Counted from the first letter of the stretch, positions 54,493 to 63,492 are shown. The stretch is 64,000 bases of DNA from Paraglaciecola arctica BSs20135 (GCF_000314995.1 NZ_BAEO01000009.1:1-64000), one strand, 5' to 3'. The notes: a model not told the origin generated them from the sequence alone. Numbers and translations are program-made.

Positions 54493-56028
54493 TTATTTCT
54501 TCCTTATTCTAATAATTTTGCCGTTGTCTTCGTCTGTAAGCAGGTATAATTTTCCTGCTGGGCTTTGCACTACTTTTCTGGAGCGAACGCGGTCGTCGAC
54601 AAAAAGTTCTTCGATGGCTTTGATTGTTTCGCCTTCAATTCTCACTCGCCAAAGGCTGCCACGACTTAAACCCGCAACAAACAAATCATTTTTCCATTCG
54701 GGGAACTCGCTTCCTGTGTAAAAGGTTAATCCTGTTGGTGCAACTGTTTGAAGCCAGTACCACAAAGGGTCGCTAAAGGTTCGATCTGAAAGTGCCGGTG
54801 GCTTGTACTCGGAATAGCGATAAGTACCAGTAGTTTTAATTGGCCAGCCGTAATTTGCCCCAGCCTTTAAGAGGTTAATTTCATCCCCCTGATTGGTGCC
54901 GTGTTCAGTGAACCAGATATCGCCAGTGTGGGGCTCAACCGTTAGACCTTGTGCAGCCCGAATGCCAAGGGCATAAATGCTATCAATTGTTTTGTCGGCA
55001 AACTTAGGATTGTCGGTTGGAATGGAGCCATCGGGGTTAATTCGGTGAATTTTCCCTCGCTTGTCTTGTAGGTCTTGCGCAATAGGCATACTTGGTTGGT
55101 TCATTTCGTTAAACAGCCGTTCGCCAATCGTAATATATAATTTTCCGTCTGATGCGAATGTCATGCCGCCGCCAAAATGCCAGGCTCCCGGTGTATAGGG
55201 ATCCGCAACAAATATTGTTTTGATGTCTGTTAATGCATTGTTTTTAAGGGTGGCTCTGATGACTTTTGTGGTAAATGTGTCGTCTTTTTGTGCGGCATAA
55301 GCAACATAAAACAATTGATTAGCTGTGAAATTTGGATCCAGCACTACATCAAAAATGCCCATATTAAAACTTCCTGTTCTGCCGGTTAAAGAAGAAGGAT
55401 AAATACCAGGCTCGTATTGAGACGCATCAATTGTAAGATTGATTGCAAGATCCTCTGGAAAATTCTGAATGACGGTTTTCTGTTTTGTTAGCAAATTAAC
55501 TTTTAGTAAGTCGCCGTCTTTTTCACTTATTAAAACTTCATTCTCGGATAAAAACGCCATGCTCCAAGGATGTGCCAGTCCCTGTATAACCATGTCTTTT
55601 ATGGGTTTGCCAGAAAAAGGATCCTGAATCTGTACCCCTTCTCCAATTTTTACAAAAACACTTTGCCTGAACTCATCTGGCTTGATGTCGTTAAGCAGTT
55701 TTAAAGCGCCGCTATTGGCGACGATTTTATTGAAGCGACCTTCGGCTTTATTCTGATCAATTAGGTCCGAGTATTTTGTGATCAATAAAATGTCAAATTC
55801 GGAGGCTTTATCAGCGCTAGTTTCAATCAATTCAAACGAGTCTATATAACCCAGTTTTAGAGCGGTAAGACGAATAGCCCGCCAATTATTATTGTAATAA
55901 AACAAAGCTTCAGCCCGATTGCCATTTTTAATCTTTATCCCTTCAATTAAATTAATAGTCTGACTTTTAACTGATATCGCACACAACAGTAAAGTCAGTA
56001 GTAAAACTTTCATTAAAAACCTGTTCAT
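54493..56028 (-). CDS. PQQ-dependent sugar dehydrogenase (soluble aldose-dehydrogenase type)
   Basis: A 511-residue exported protein. A signal peptide fills residues 1-22. An unusual domain of about 130 residues follows, then the beta-propeller: GLAHPWSMAFLSENEVLISE, GSFNMGIFDVVLDPNF, GAWHFGGGMTFASDGKLYIT, GLTVEPHTGDIWFTEHGTNQ, GDEINLLKAGANYGWP and VAPTGLTFYTG. These fit the glucose/sorbosone dehydrogenase family, which oxidises sugars in the periplasm with PQQ and calcium. It heads a four-gene operon with an NTF2-like protein and a LytS/LytTR pair. The N-terminal extra domain is unrecognised. Confidence 0.88.
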   Translation of the reverse strand: MNRFLMKVLLLTLLLCAISVKSQTINLIEGIKIKNGNRAEALFYYNNNWRAIRLTALKLGYIDSFELIETSADKASEFDILLITKYSDLIDQNKAEGRFNKIVANSGALKLLNDIKPDEFRQSVFVKIGEGVQIQDPFSGKPIKDMVIQGLAHPWSMAFLSENEVLISEKDGDLLKVNLLTKQKTVIQNFPEDLAINLTIDASQYEPGIYPSSLTGRTGSFNMGIFDVVLDPNFTANQLFYVAYAAQKDDTFTTKVIRATLKNNALTDIKTIFVADPYTPGAWHFGGGMTFASDGKLYITIGERLFNEMNQPSMPIAQDLQDKRGKIHRINPDGSIPTDNPKFADKTIDSIYALGIRAAQGLTVEPHTGDIWFTEHGTNQGDEINLLKAGANYGWPIKTTGTYRYSEYKPPALSDRTFSDPLWYWLQTVAPTGLTFYTGSEFPEWKNDLFVAGLSRGSLWRVRIEGETIKAIEELFVDDRVRSRKVVQSPAGKLYLLTDEDNGKIIRIRKK

Positions 56029-56260
56029 AAACTCATCCTATAAAACGTAACGCTACGCAGCATTCTTTGTTGGTTTTGCAACAGTTGCGACCTAAAGAAT
56101 AGGACAATAATTAGCTAGATTTAGGAAAAATCTTTAAATGGTAAAATAGGGAGATAAGCGGCAAATAATCCCTTTTGGATGTTCATCCTTTTTAAATCAT
56201 AAGGGCAATTCCGAAGTTATTTTAGCTTCTAACGTTGTCTTCCTAGGTTCCAACACAACA

Positions 56261-56333
56261 ACTTTCCACCTTGGAAAGTTTTAACTTGCCATATTGGAAA
56301 GTGTAGATTATATTACTTTCCACATTGGAAACT
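56261..56333. promoter_or_regulatory. Three 19-bp operator-like palindromes
   Basis: Sites at 56261-56279 (ACTTTCCACCTTGGAAAGT), 56284-56302 (ACTTGCCATATTGGAAAGT) and 56315-56333 (ACTTTCCACATTGGAAACT) share the arms ACTTTCC and GGAAAGT around a five-base centre. The third ends 12 bases before the ATG at 56346. They flank TAGATTATAT at about 56305, a plausible -10 region. They probably bind the winged-helix regulator encoded by the second gene. Confidence 0.75.
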
Positions 56334-56345
56334 AACAAAGAGTTA

Positions 56346-56831
56346 ATGATGCATAACAATGATAAAAGTATTTCTGTCACCGAGGCTAAAGCGGCACTTG
56401 AGTCTTTAGCCAAAATTGAGAAAGACACAAACGTATTCCTCAGGGTACCGCTGTGGCTTAATTTTATTATGTCTTGTTCCTACGGAATGGGCGTTTTTTC
56501 TTGGGCATCGACTCGCCACGATAACTTGTGGATGTTGGGGGCTATTATCTCTGCCGTGGTGTTTTTATTGGCTATTGCGTTTCATTTTTATAGTAGTCGT
56601 CTGTTAGGCGTTAAACCTAAATTTGCACCAAAGAGTAAGTCAGAATTGATATTTGGTTTATTAATAGCAATATTTTTTGCAGTGGCTGTCGCGTTAACCA
56701 GAACATTTTCTGAAAGTGGCATCTGGTGGGCCTCTTATGCAGGTGGCGCTATCACGACTTTGGTTTTAGCTTATGTAATGCATTGTTATCCCACTGGTGA
56801 TTACAAGATGGGAACCAATTTAAATGATTAA
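56346..56831 (+). CDS. Small four-helix membrane protein, unknown function
   Basis: ATG 56346 (or 56349) is chosen; the frame upstream starts with TTG inside the operator. The 161-residue product has a short soluble N-terminus (KSISVTEAKAALESLAKIEK) and about four membrane segments (LWLNFIMSCSYGMGVF, LWMLGAIISAVVFLLAIAF, LIFGLLIAIFFAVAVAL, WWASYAGGAITTLVLAYV). No named family recognised, though similar small membrane proteins accompany HTH_34-type regulators. It overlaps the regulator gene by eight bases. Confidence 0.8.
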   Translation: MMHNNDKSISVTEAKAALESLAKIEKDTNVFLRVPLWLNFIMSCSYGMGVFSWASTRHDNLWMLGAIISAVVFLLAIAFHFYSSRLLGVKPKFAPKSKSELIFGLLIAIFFAVAVALTRTFSESGIWWASYAGGAITTLVLAYVMHCYPTGDYKMGTNLND

Positions 56832-57114
56832 GGCTAAATTTGATCCGCTGATCCATGGGCAAAATCGCCTACAAATCTGTGCGATATTAACCCTTACTGC
56901 AGAAATCGAATTCAAAGTATTACGTGAAAAATTAGAGGTAAGTGACTCTGTGCTTTCAAAACACTTAAAGTCACTCGAAGAAGCTCATTATGTTCGCTTA
57001 TCTAAACGCACAGACATGGGGCGGCAACGTACTTGGTTGTCGTTATCAACAGAGGGTCGCATGGCATATAGTGGCCATGTGAAAGCATTACAAGAAATAG
57101 TAGGCAATCTTTAA
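56824..57114 (+). CDS. Winged-helix transcriptional regulator (HTH_34/MarR-like)
   Basis: A 96-residue DNA-binding protein with FDPLIHGQNRLQICAILTLT, the recognition helix in LEVSDSVLSKHLKSLEEAHY, and a wing RTDMGRQRTWLSLSTEGRMA. This is the small one-domain winged-helix family that often represses its own operon. It overlaps the preceding gene (ATGATTAA) and is followed within 12 bases by the CPBP protease gene. The three palindromes upstream of the operon are its most likely targets. Confidence 0.88.
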   Translation: MIKAKFDPLIHGQNRLQICAILTLTAEIEFKVLREKLEVSDSVLSKHLKSLEEAHYVRLSKRTDMGRQRTWLSLSTEGRMAYSGHVKALQEIVGNL

Positions 57115-57126
57115 ACGAGAAAATGA

Positions 57127-57843
57127 ATGCATATTTTCTATTCAAAAAAAATAAAATCGTTATTCTCCTATCATAAAAACCCTATGGTTTTAGGCTTTGA
57201 TTTAGCAGTCTATATTTCGGTAATGTTTTTAATAAGAGAAGTGTACTTTGCACAATTTAACTTTATTACTAACGGTCTTTTTTGGTCATTTACTACCCTA
57301 GTAGTTGCAACTGTTCTAATGCGTATACGAGGTATTACGTGGATAGAAATCGGTTTATGTCGACCAAAAAATTATCGGAAAACATTGCTAGCGACTGTTT
57401 TTATCTTCGCCTTCACCATTATTTCAATTCTGATATTTCAAACATTTAAAGAACAACTTGGTTTGCAAATTGCCCCCGACATGTCGAATGAAAATGCGTC
57501 GTCTAAATTTGGCGAGCTGGCAGGAAATTGGCAACTGTTTTTCGCCATCATCCCATTTATTTGGCTGCAATCAATGTTAGAAGAAATGTTAGATCGAGGT
57601 TTTTTAATGAACTGGATTGAAAGAGCACTTTCTAGCACTTGGTTTGCCACGGTAGCCGCAGTATTAATTCAGGCGAGTATATTTGGCTTTAGACATTCTT
57701 ATGATTTATCAGAAAGGTCTATTACTGTTGGGTTAATTGGTCTTGCTATGGGGATCGGTTATGTTTGTTTTGGAAGAAATTTATGGCCTTTAATCATTGC
57801 ACACTGCTTACTTAATACTATGTCTATGTTAGACAGAGTTTAG
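57127..57843 (+). CDS. CPBP-family intramembrane metalloprotease
   Basis: A 238-residue membrane protein with about seven hydrophobic segments. The three motifs of the CPBP/Rce1-like family are intact: SMLEEMLDRGF (EExxxR), FGFRH (FxxxH) and AHCLLN (HxxxN). In bacteria such proteins act as intramembrane proteases in stress, bacteriocin immunity or signalling. It is the last gene of a three-gene operon with a small membrane protein and a winged-helix regulator. The membrane protein may be a substrate or partner; this is inference. Confidence 0.88.
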   Translation: MHIFYSKKIKSLFSYHKNPMVLGFDLAVYISVMFLIREVYFAQFNFITNGLFWSFTTLVVATVLMRIRGITWIEIGLCRPKNYRKTLLATVFIFAFTIISILIFQTFKEQLGLQIAPDMSNENASSKFGELAGNWQLFFAIIPFIWLQSMLEEMLDRGFLMNWIERALSSTWFATVAAVLIQASIFGFRHSYDLSERSITVGLIGLAMGIGYVCFGRNLWPLIIAHCLLNTMSMLDRV

Positions 57844-57882
57844 AAAAACCTGTCACAATAAGAATCAAAATATTAATAAAAT

Positions 57883-57920
57883 AAAGGGGAGAGTTACTAT
57901 TATAACCCTCCCCTTTTATA
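57883..57920. terminator. Terminator between CPBP and CBS genes
   Basis: AAAGGGGAG pairs with CTCCCCTTT around a 16-base loop that can pair further (GTTA/TAAC). A-rich DNA on one side and TTTTATA on the other allow it to serve both convergent genes. Confidence 0.75.
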
Positions 57921-57944
57921 AACAGACCTTAAACTAATAAGGCG

Positions 57945-58532
57945 TTAAATAAGCTCCTCGTGTTTTTGCATAACGTCAAAATAATCTTTAAACGAATGAG
58001 CGGTGGCATTGATATAAACTGGCTCATCCAAAACCCGACTAATATCTGTTGATGAAATCACTCCACAAATTTTGTTGTTTTCATCAACGACTTGTATATG
58101 CGCTTCACCGAGTGACTCCATGGTTTTCTTGATATCACCGATACAAGCTCTGTGAACATTACTTTTTCGTAAAGCGGGCATTTTGTATGCCTGACTCATG
58201 ACATCTGACACTGTTAAGTCAGCCCTCGCCACACCTTTGCGGTTTGCAATCATTAATACAACACGGCTGACCAAAGTAAAGCCGCTAACCACCCCCAATA
58301 ACTTTGTATCTGTGCCAACATATAATTTCGACTTTCTATTGCTTAGTCTCATTACTGTCAATGCTTCATCAATACTTGTATCAGGAGCAATCATTTGCGA
58401 AACAATACAATCAATGTCGTTAACAACATGCTCAGCTGAACTATGTATATCAACATAAGGCTGCGTTTCGACTGATACGTTTGCACAAGAAATACTGCTA
58501 TCCACAGTAGGAATTATTTTAAAATCATTCAT
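57945..58532 (-). CDS. CBS-domain pair protein
   Basis: A 195-residue cytoplasmic protein with two CBS motifs at about residues 45-110 and 115-180: IVSQMIAPDTSIDEALTVMR with KLLGVVSGFTLVSRVVL, and VSDVMSQAYKMPALRKSNVH with KICGVISSTDISRVL. CBS pairs bind adenine nucleotides and control other proteins. No enzyme or channel domain is fused. The gene stands alone between terminators; its partner is unknown. Confidence 0.85.
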   Translation of the reverse strand: MNDFKIIPTVDSSISCANVSVETQPYVDIHSSAEHVVNDIDCIVSQMIAPDTSIDEALTVMRLSNRKSKLYVGTDTKLLGVVSGFTLVSRVVLMIANRKGVARADLTVSDVMSQAYKMPALRKSNVHRACIGDIKKTMESLGEAHIQVVDENNKICGVISSTDISRVLDEPVYINATAHSFKDYFDVMQKHEELI

Positions 58533-58590
58533 TTTAATTCACCAAAAATATTTATTAAATTTCCTACAAAGGGACTCTGTAGACTAGGTA

Positions 58591-58890
58591 TTAATTAAAT
58601 ACTTTTGGTGGAGCACGGGTAAGCGGCCGTAGATAGGTAAAATTTAGGTGGTATGTTGCTTGGGTTTGAACTTCAAGAGTGGTAAGGGCAACTTCGAAGT
58701 ATTCAGTAACCTCATATGAAATACCGACACCATCATCTGGATCATATTCGGGTGTACTATCAGCGACACATTCATAATCAGCAAGGTATAAGGCCTTTTC
58801 CTGATTGGAAACATCACCGGCTTCGGCAAGATTAATAAACGATGCCGACAAAAATAAAAACAACATTACAGCGACATTGCACTTAATCAT
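58591..58890 (-). CDS. Small exported protein of unknown function
   Basis: ATG 58890 gives 99 residues with a signal peptide (CNVAVMLFLFLSASFINLAEA); an upstream ATG at 58932 would add 14 polar residues. The mature part (about 75 residues) is acidic, with EYDPDDGVGISYEVTEYFEV and many Thr/Tyr. No family recognised. It has no operon partner. Coding status is moderately supported by the signal peptide only. Confidence 0.5.
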   Translation of the reverse strand: MIKCNVAVMLFLFLSASFINLAEAGDVSNQEKALYLADYECVADSTPEYDPDDGVGISYEVTEYFEVALTTLEVQTQATYHLNFTYLRPLTRAPPKVFN

Positions 58891-59059
58891 GCAATTTGTG
58901 AGTTGGTATTTATTTAGTAAGCTAGTGTTCATGTATTAAATAATATGGCTGTCAGTAAAAAACACAAGTGGAACCTGTCGTAAATTTCAGTAGATTCATC
59001 CTGTTAAATCTGAACACGGGATAAGCCATACGTTCAGATTCAAAAGTTTAGAGTATGTT

Positions 59060-59578
59060 TTATGATGCAAAAATCACAAATATAAGCGCAAACAAAGCCC
59101 CTGCAATAGATATCTTTATGCCATTTTTGAAGAAAGGCAACTTTGGCATAAACATCAAAAATGACGATACAACAAAGAATAATAATGAAACTCCAAAACC
59201 TATATTAAGGAAAAACAGTGGGCTATTATGTGTGGCTTTGTGCAACTTCACTAATTTGGCTAGAGGTTTGGGATAGTCAATTGTATTGATTACAGCCTCC
59301 CCGGTACTTTTATCATATTGACCAAGGTTAAAAATAATGGCGTCGTTCGATTCAGACTCGACTTTAAAATTTTTCAAGCGCAGATTATCACCTAATGACT
59401 CAATCTGTAATCCCGGCTCTAACTGACGTACTTCGGTTTGTGGAAACTTGAGAAAGTCTGTCTGTCTAAATATTAATAGGATCCCACTAGTAGCGTAAAT
59501 TGTGATAACACCCGCCAAAAAAAATCCCAGCCAACGGTGGTACTTACGAATACTATTATGAAATTTTGGTGACGCCAT
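59060..59578 (-). CDS. PepSY-associated membrane protein
   Basis: A 172-residue protein with three membrane segments (LGFFLAGVITIYATSGILLI, FFLNIGFGVSLLFFVVSSFL, IKISIAGALFALIFVIFAS) and a periplasmic loop of about 80 residues. The start KFHNSIRKYHRWLGFFLAG and the LVKLHKATHNSPLFF segment before the second helix resemble PepSY-TM iron-reductase-like proteins, but the product is short. It may be a small membrane partner in metal or heme handling; this is inference. Confidence 0.75.
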   Translation of the reverse strand: MASPKFHNSIRKYHRWLGFFLAGVITIYATSGILLIFRQTDFLKFPQTEVRQLEPGLQIESLGDNLRLKNFKVESESNDAIIFNLGQYDKSTGEAVINTIDYPKPLAKLVKLHKATHNSPLFFLNIGFGVSLLFFVVSSFLMFMPKLPFFKNGIKISIAGALFALIFVIFAS

Positions 59579-59749
59579 ATATTCCTCAATGGGTGTTTAA
59601 ATAATTGTGCTGTGCACATCAATATCTTAATTAACCAAAGATGGAGTCAATTAAGATCCTTAGCTCGTTCGTTAACGAGAATAACATTTCTCAAATAGGT
59701 AAAAAAAGACAATAGCCATAAATAAATCGTAAAGCTAAAGTTATCCACC

Positions 59750-60244
59750 TTATTCTGGATCTATCTCTGTTTCATCGTCATTTTCATCTTCTTCTTCACC
59801 CAACAGACTCTCGCTAGAAGCATCATAGTTAAAAGCTCCCAAAAAGGTGGTGTATTCATCTTCAGCAACACCACTAAGTTTGACGCTATATTCCTGTTCG
59901 AAAAGTAAAATAATCCAGGTTACTTGCTCCATCTTATTTTTTTTCGCTTTACTCATCAAATTAACGATAAAAGAGCTTGAGCAAGAACAGCCACCAGCCG
60001 CTTCATGTATATCTATGGTGCCAGTGTGTGCACCATTAGTTTCCATCATCTCAGGAGTAAAATAGCGTATTTTATAATTGTCTGACCAAGCGTTTCTTGC
60101 CCGAGTACCTTTTTTGAAAAAGGTCTCCTCAAAATATTCATCAGGAATATCAGCGTAAGGATGTTGCGAGGCCCAAACGGATACTTTGCCTTTGGTATTA
60201 AAAAGTAACCCTTTTTCAGGAGTTGAATGATTGTCTTGGTTCAT
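59750..60244 (-). CDS. Conserved-looking hypothetical cytoplasmic protein with acidic tail
   Basis: A 164-residue protein without signal peptide or membrane segment. It has VWASQHPYADIPDEYFEETF, IDIHEAAGGCSCSSSFIVNL, WIILLFEQEYSVKLSGVAED and a tail rich in Glu/Asp (EEEDENDDETEIDPE). The GGCSCSS segment could bind metal or nucleotide, but I recognise no family. It stands alone between short spacers. Length, codon pattern and absence of stops support it as a real gene. Confidence 0.65.
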   Translation of the reverse strand: MNQDNHSTPEKGLLFNTKGKVSVWASQHPYADIPDEYFEETFFKKGTRARNAWSDNYKIRYFTPEMMETNGAHTGTIDIHEAAGGCSCSSSFIVNLMSKAKKNKMEQVTWIILLFEQEYSVKLSGVAEDEYTTFLGAFNYDASSESLLGEEEDENDDETEIDPE

Positions 60245-60439
60245 AGAAAAGTGACTGCCGATAATGAATATTTGTGTATTCTATTATAGTGACAGGGGAA
60301 TAGCGCGCTATTGTGAGCAACTTCAACGAAGATAGGCGTAATAATAGTGGTGCTGGACGGTATGGCTTATCCCGAGCTGAGGTTAAATATGCTCATTGCT
60401 AATTCCCTGTATTAAAACCAATAAATTAAAGAGGTGATT

Positions 60440-61273
60440 ATGAAAAAACTCATTCGTTCGTTGTTATTTGTGCCTGGCTCTAAGCCAGAACGTTTTAATA
60501 AAGCCTTAAATGCCGGTGCTGATCTGGTCTGCATTGATCTAGAAGATGCTGTTTTACCTAGCGATAAAGACAGTGCTCGCCAAACTATAGTTGATTTTAT
60601 CGCAGGTTTAGATGAGACCAACAAACAAAAGCTTTGTGTGCGTATCAATCCATTATCTACTGTATTAGGTATTTTGGATTTAGAAGTACTGGCTACAGTT
60701 CAACCCGCTTACATTATGCTAGCCAAATGTAACGACGCTGCCGAAATGACAAAAGCCAGCCAATTATTGCATCCGGGGACCACTAAACTCATTGGCTTAA
60801 TTGAAACCTTAGAAGGTTTAGACAACGCCCCCCAAATTGCCAAGGCATCAAACAAAGTCGTCGCCTTGATGTTTGGTGGTGCAGATATGTCGGCAGAGTT
60901 GCGCTGTGAGTTTGCCTATCAACCGCTGTTATTTGTGCGTAGTCAATTAGTGATGGCTGCTGCTAGAGCCAAAATTGATTTAATAGATGTGCCTTATGTC
61001 AACATTAAGGATGAAGCAGGTTTACTGGCCGAAACCCAACTAGTTAAAGACTTAGGCTTCAGTGCAAAAGCGGCGATCCATCCCTGCCAAATAGCGGCCA
61101 TTCATATGGCCTTCAAGCCCACTACTACTCAAATTGCTTACGCCGAACAGGTTATGCAAACGGTTGATGGTCAAGAAAATGCAGGAGTGGTGGTGGTCAA
61201 CGGCCGCATGGTAGACAGACCAATAATATTAGCTTGTCAGCGCACTTTAGCATTGGCAAAAGTAATAGATTAA
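60440..61273 (+). CDS. HpcH/HpaI-family CoA ester lyase (CitE-like)
   Basis: ATG 60440 is chosen, with AAAGAGGTG before it; a GTG at 60434 is an alternative. The 277-residue protein has RSLLFVPGSKPERFNKALNA, GADLVCIDLEDAVLPSDKDS (metal-binding Glu/Asp), VRINPLSTVLGILDLE, KLIGLIETLEGLDNAPQI, VALMFGGADMSAELRC and FSAKAAIHPCQIAAIHMAF. These fit citrate-lyase-beta-like enzymes that cleave or hydrolyse malyl-, citramalyl- or related CoA esters. No citrate lyase alpha or gamma gene is near, so it is a stand-alone member. Confidence 0.9.
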   Translation: MKKLIRSLLFVPGSKPERFNKALNAGADLVCIDLEDAVLPSDKDSARQTIVDFIAGLDETNKQKLCVRINPLSTVLGILDLEVLATVQPAYIMLAKCNDAAEMTKASQLLHPGTTKLIGLIETLEGLDNAPQIAKASNKVVALMFGGADMSAELRCEFAYQPLLFVRSQLVMAAARAKIDLIDVPYVNIKDEAGLLAETQLVKDLGFSAKAAIHPCQIAAIHMAFKPTTTQIAYAEQVMQTVDGQENAGVVVVNGRMVDRPIILACQRTLALAKVID

Positions 61274-61460
61274 ATACCCATCCGTATATCAAGGTTTGCG
61301 ATGGATTTAACTGCTTAATGACAACACAGTCGGACTCTAGTGGCTGAAATCCACGGAATGCTATTTATCTCAGGATCAGCTCTTAAATAAACTTCTTCAA
61401 ACTCCTCATATAAAAACTTGATAAGCTAGTGTCTGTCCTTAAATCACCCACAGAAAATCT

Positions 61461-62312
61461 ATGCGCCAAAACCTAATATATTGTTTACTGAGTTTACCCA
61501 TTTTGGCCATGGTGGCGTGGTTTTACCTAGACAAACGCAAAATAAAACAGCGTGAGTTAAAACGTATCCGCTTAAGAGCGCAGCCATTACCCCCAGAATA
61601 CTTACACATATTACAAACTGAATTTCCTTTGTATTTGCGTTTACCCAATGAATTACAGAGTAAATTAGCGGGCCATATTCAGGTGTTTTTAGATGAGAAA
61701 GACATAGTTGGCCGAAATGACTTCGAAATAAACGATACAGTCAGAGTGTTAATTGCCGCGCAAGCTTGTTTGTTAATACTTAATCGGCCAGGCAATTATT
61801 ATCCTGGATTTCGTAGCATCTTGGTTTACCCAGAGACTTATGTAGCCAGCAGCACTCGGATAGAAGGCATGTTGCATATTACTGGTACTAGTACCAGAGC
61901 GGGGGAATCTTGGCACCGAGGTCCGGTAATACTGGCTTGGGATCATGTATTGCAAGGAGCCAGAGATAGTCGCGATGGCCACAATGTGGTGATGCATGAA
62001 TTTGCCCACAAACTAGACGAAGAAAATGCCGCAATGGATGGTTTGCCTTTATTGCCCACAGCAGCCCAATATCAACAATGGTCACAAGTATTAAATGCCG
62101 AGTTCAGTGTGCAACAACAAAAGTGGGCCGATGGTGAAGACGATGTAATTGACAGCTACGGCGCCACATCACCAGCCGAGTTTTTTGCGGTGGTGACTGA
62201 AACATTTTTTGAAAAACCCCATCAGCTAGAGCACCATCACCCGAAATTATATGAACAATTTAAACAGTGTTATTTGCTTGACCCCAAACAATGGTCTGCA
62301 GCCAAACATTAA
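61461..62312 (+). CDS. mtfA: MtfA-type zinc-dependent peptidase
   Basis: A 283-residue protein with an N-terminal hydrophobic segment (YCLLSLPILAMVAWFYL) and the zinc motif VVMHEFAHKLDEENAAMDGL (HExxH). The downstream EFFAVVTETFFEKP supplies the third ligand region. VLIAAQACLLILNRPGNYYP and VILAWDHVLQGARDSRDGHN are typical of MtfA. In E. coli MtfA acts on Mlc and affects glucose PTS expression. Here the N-terminal segment would anchor it at the membrane. Confidence 0.88.
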   Translation: MRQNLIYCLLSLPILAMVAWFYLDKRKIKQRELKRIRLRAQPLPPEYLHILQTEFPLYLRLPNELQSKLAGHIQVFLDEKDIVGRNDFEINDTVRVLIAAQACLLILNRPGNYYPGFRSILVYPETYVASSTRIEGMLHITGTSTRAGESWHRGPVILAWDHVLQGARDSRDGHNVVMHEFAHKLDEENAAMDGLPLLPTAAQYQQWSQVLNAEFSVQQQKWADGEDDVIDSYGATSPAEFFAVVTETFFEKPHQLEHHHPKLYEQFKQCYLLDPKQWSAAKH

Positions 62313-62340
62313 TTACCCCCGTAACTTAGGTTGTTAATAA

Positions 62341-62400
62341 TCAGCTATCTAAGCGGCTCATAAAAATTGCAAGCCGATGCAAGCCCTCTTCGAGTTCAGA
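62341..62400 (-). pseudogene. Fragment of an aminotransferase 3' end
   Basis: On the minus strand the frame gives SELEEGLHRLAIFMSRLDS and then TGA. This matches the tail of the aminotransferase at 63743-64000. The DNA 62359-62400 matches 63773-63814 at 40 of 42 positions. Upstream residues do not match, so only this tail remains. It lies just downstream of the diguanylate cyclase gene. Confidence 0.75.
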
Positions 62401-62436
62401 TGAAATTTTGTATGAGTGTTGTGGTAACGATGAGGT

Positions 62437-63492
62437 TCATAATTCCACACGATTCCTACCGTCCGCTTTACCTTTATAAAGGGCTCGGTCGGCACGGGCT
62501 ATAGCAGAATCCAAGCTCTCTGCTTGCTTCAACTCACTAATACCTGCCGTGATAGTGGGACTAACATCTTCCCCAATTTCCTTAAGCCAGTCATAGGTAA
62601 GAAACGCAGCTCTTATTCGCTCGGCGCTCAACTGCACATCAATGAGGGGGGTGTCGGGGAGAATAATCAAGAATTCTTCCCCCCCCCAGCGCGAGATAAG
62701 ATCTTGCTTGCGGACTTGTTTTTTTATGATCTGTGCAACCCTAACGAGAACATCGTCGCCAACTTTATGGCCGTACTGGTCGTTAATTTTTTTGAAATAG
62801 TCAATATCAATTAAGATAATACCAATACCGTCGTTTGTTCTATTAAAGTCTTGTATTTCTTTGTCTACTAGGTCGTTCATATAGCGTCGGTTGTACAACT
62901 CTGTAAGAGGATCTGTTGTTGCCAATATGTTCAGTTTTTTTTGAGCGCGACGCGCGGTCTTTAAATAGTACAACGACAAATAGCTGAGCATCACAAACAC
63001 TACACTCAGGTTGAACAAATGAACTATTTTCAACGCAAATGAATTAATTGGCTGAATTGGCTCAATAAACCAAGCTAAAAAGTCTAGTCCGACATAACAC
63101 GCGAATAACACTGTCAATGTGATTAACGCTGGTCTAAAAGATGTTGATAAACAAATTGCCGGAATAAACATGAGTAAATAGTAATGAAAGCCACTTTCCC
63201 AACCAATAAGAATAATACCGAGCCCTGCATGAATTATCACTTCTGACCAGATAAGGGCGACAGCAATTCTTTTCTTTCGGTTTTTGGAGGCATAATAAAC
63301 TAAGGTGTATATCGCCACACTGACAATATTGACCCAAGCAAGAATAGGCGAACCCAAAGCGTAAAAAAGAAAAAAGAATGCAACATCAATTAATGCAGCA
63401 ACTTGAGCGCTACGCATAAACACTAGCCAAAATTCGGGTCTTCGATCTTTCCCTTGAACATTACGTATTCTATCGTTGTTAGTCGTTTCCAT
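62437..63492 (-). CDS. Membrane diguanylate cyclase (GGDEF)
   Basis: A 351-residue protein. Residues 25-180 hold about six membrane segments (LIDVAFFFLFYALGSPILAW, HYYLLMFIPAICLSTSF, LSVVFVMLSYLSLYYL). The C-terminal GGDEF domain has TDPLTELYNRRYMNDLV, IILIDIDYFKKINDQYGHKV and the active-site SRWGGEEFLIILPDTP (GGEEF). The inhibitory I-site RxxD four residues before is not evident. It makes c-di-GMP in response to a membrane signal. It sits between two copies of an aminotransferase tail sequence. Confidence 0.92.
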   Translation of the reverse strand: METTNNDRIRNVQGKDRRPEFWLVFMRSAQVAALIDVAFFFLFYALGSPILAWVNIVSVAIYTLVYYASKNRKKRIAVALIWSEVIIHAGLGIILIGWESGFHYYLLMFIPAICLSTSFRPALITLTVLFACYVGLDFLAWFIEPIQPINSFALKIVHLFNLSVVFVMLSYLSLYYLKTARRAQKKLNILATTDPLTELYNRRYMNDLVDKEIQDFNRTNDGIGIILIDIDYFKKINDQYGHKVGDDVLVRVAQIIKKQVRKQDLISRWGGEEFLIILPDTPLIDVQLSAERIRAAFLTYDWLKEIGEDVSPTITAGISELKQAESLDSAIARADRALYKGKADGRNRVEL

